From Campylobacterales bacterium (GTDB taxonomy: Bacteria; Campylobacterota; Campylobacteria; Campylobacterales; Sulfurovaceae): DNA of 5,595 nucleotides. The stretch covers positions 1 to 5,595 of the forward strand of contig JACXUN010000110.1 in assembly GCA_014763905.1 (NCBI GenBank). The letters run 5' to 3'. The notes beneath the pieces are model-generated. The model saw only the letters and a list, made by a program, of their open reading frames with translations. It was not told where the DNA came from and did no database searches. Position numbers and translations under genes: made by a program. How positions within the stretch are numbered: position 1 is the first letter of the stretch; every line of letters starts with the position of its first letter. Of the stretch, positions 5,587 through 5,595 are shown piece by piece.

Positions 5587-5595
5587 GAAGTTCCT

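Noticed and set aside
1..5595. A defence, toxin-antitoxin or CRISPR system
   Set aside because: All five genes match envelope, RNA helicase, glycosidase or membrane sensor families; no nuclease, toxin pair, spacer array or reverse transcriptase was seen.

Overview
The window looks like chromosomal DNA of a bacterium from the Campylobacterota, perhaps a free-living relative of Sulfuricurvum or Sulfurimonas. This rests on three things. The DEAD-box helicase resembles, from memory, the Helicobacter helicase RhpA. Extended -10 promoters of the TGnTATAAT type sit behind T-rich tracts. The gene set is redox lipoproteins plus a PDC/Cache protein. It is an inference; no marker gene is present. The window holds five convincing protein genes, all complete, and no RNA gene, CRISPR array or transposase.

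Layout. Bases 1-145 form one very long inverted repeat: arms of 38 identical bases around a 69-base AT-rich centre, starting exactly at the window edge. Bases 146-309 are non-coding. They hold a leftward promoter-like site aimed at the repeat and a stem-loop just past the end of the thiol genes. Two leftward tandem paralogues follow, a periplasmic CPPC thioredoxin-like protein (1106-1639) and a CPHC thioredoxin-like lipoprotein (310-1080). They form a short operon, probably read from a promoter near 1690 that carries a perfect 8-bp inverted repeat. Upstream and on the same strand is a DEAD-box RNA helicase with an arginine-rich tail (1722-3257). Its start is set at the internal Met rather than at the longest frame. 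A divergent control region (3258-3489) separates it from a rightward family 3 glycoside hydrolase lipoprotein of NagZ type (3490-4677). That gene abuts, with no base between the stop codons, a leftward gene for an unusual protein (4678-5586): a PDC/Cache-like sensor domain with no N-terminal membrane segment, followed by about four membrane helices.

How the genes work together. The two thiol proteins very likely share a job in cell-envelope disulfide chemistry. The glycosidase is also an envelope protein and probably trims peptidoglycan or another N-acetylhexosamine glycan. The helicase is a general RNA-remodelling enzyme with no visible functional tie to its neighbours. Most of the window reads as ordinary housekeeping and envelope genes. 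The parts that deserve a second look are the left-edge inverted repeat with its adjacent promoter, and the PDC/four-helix protein.
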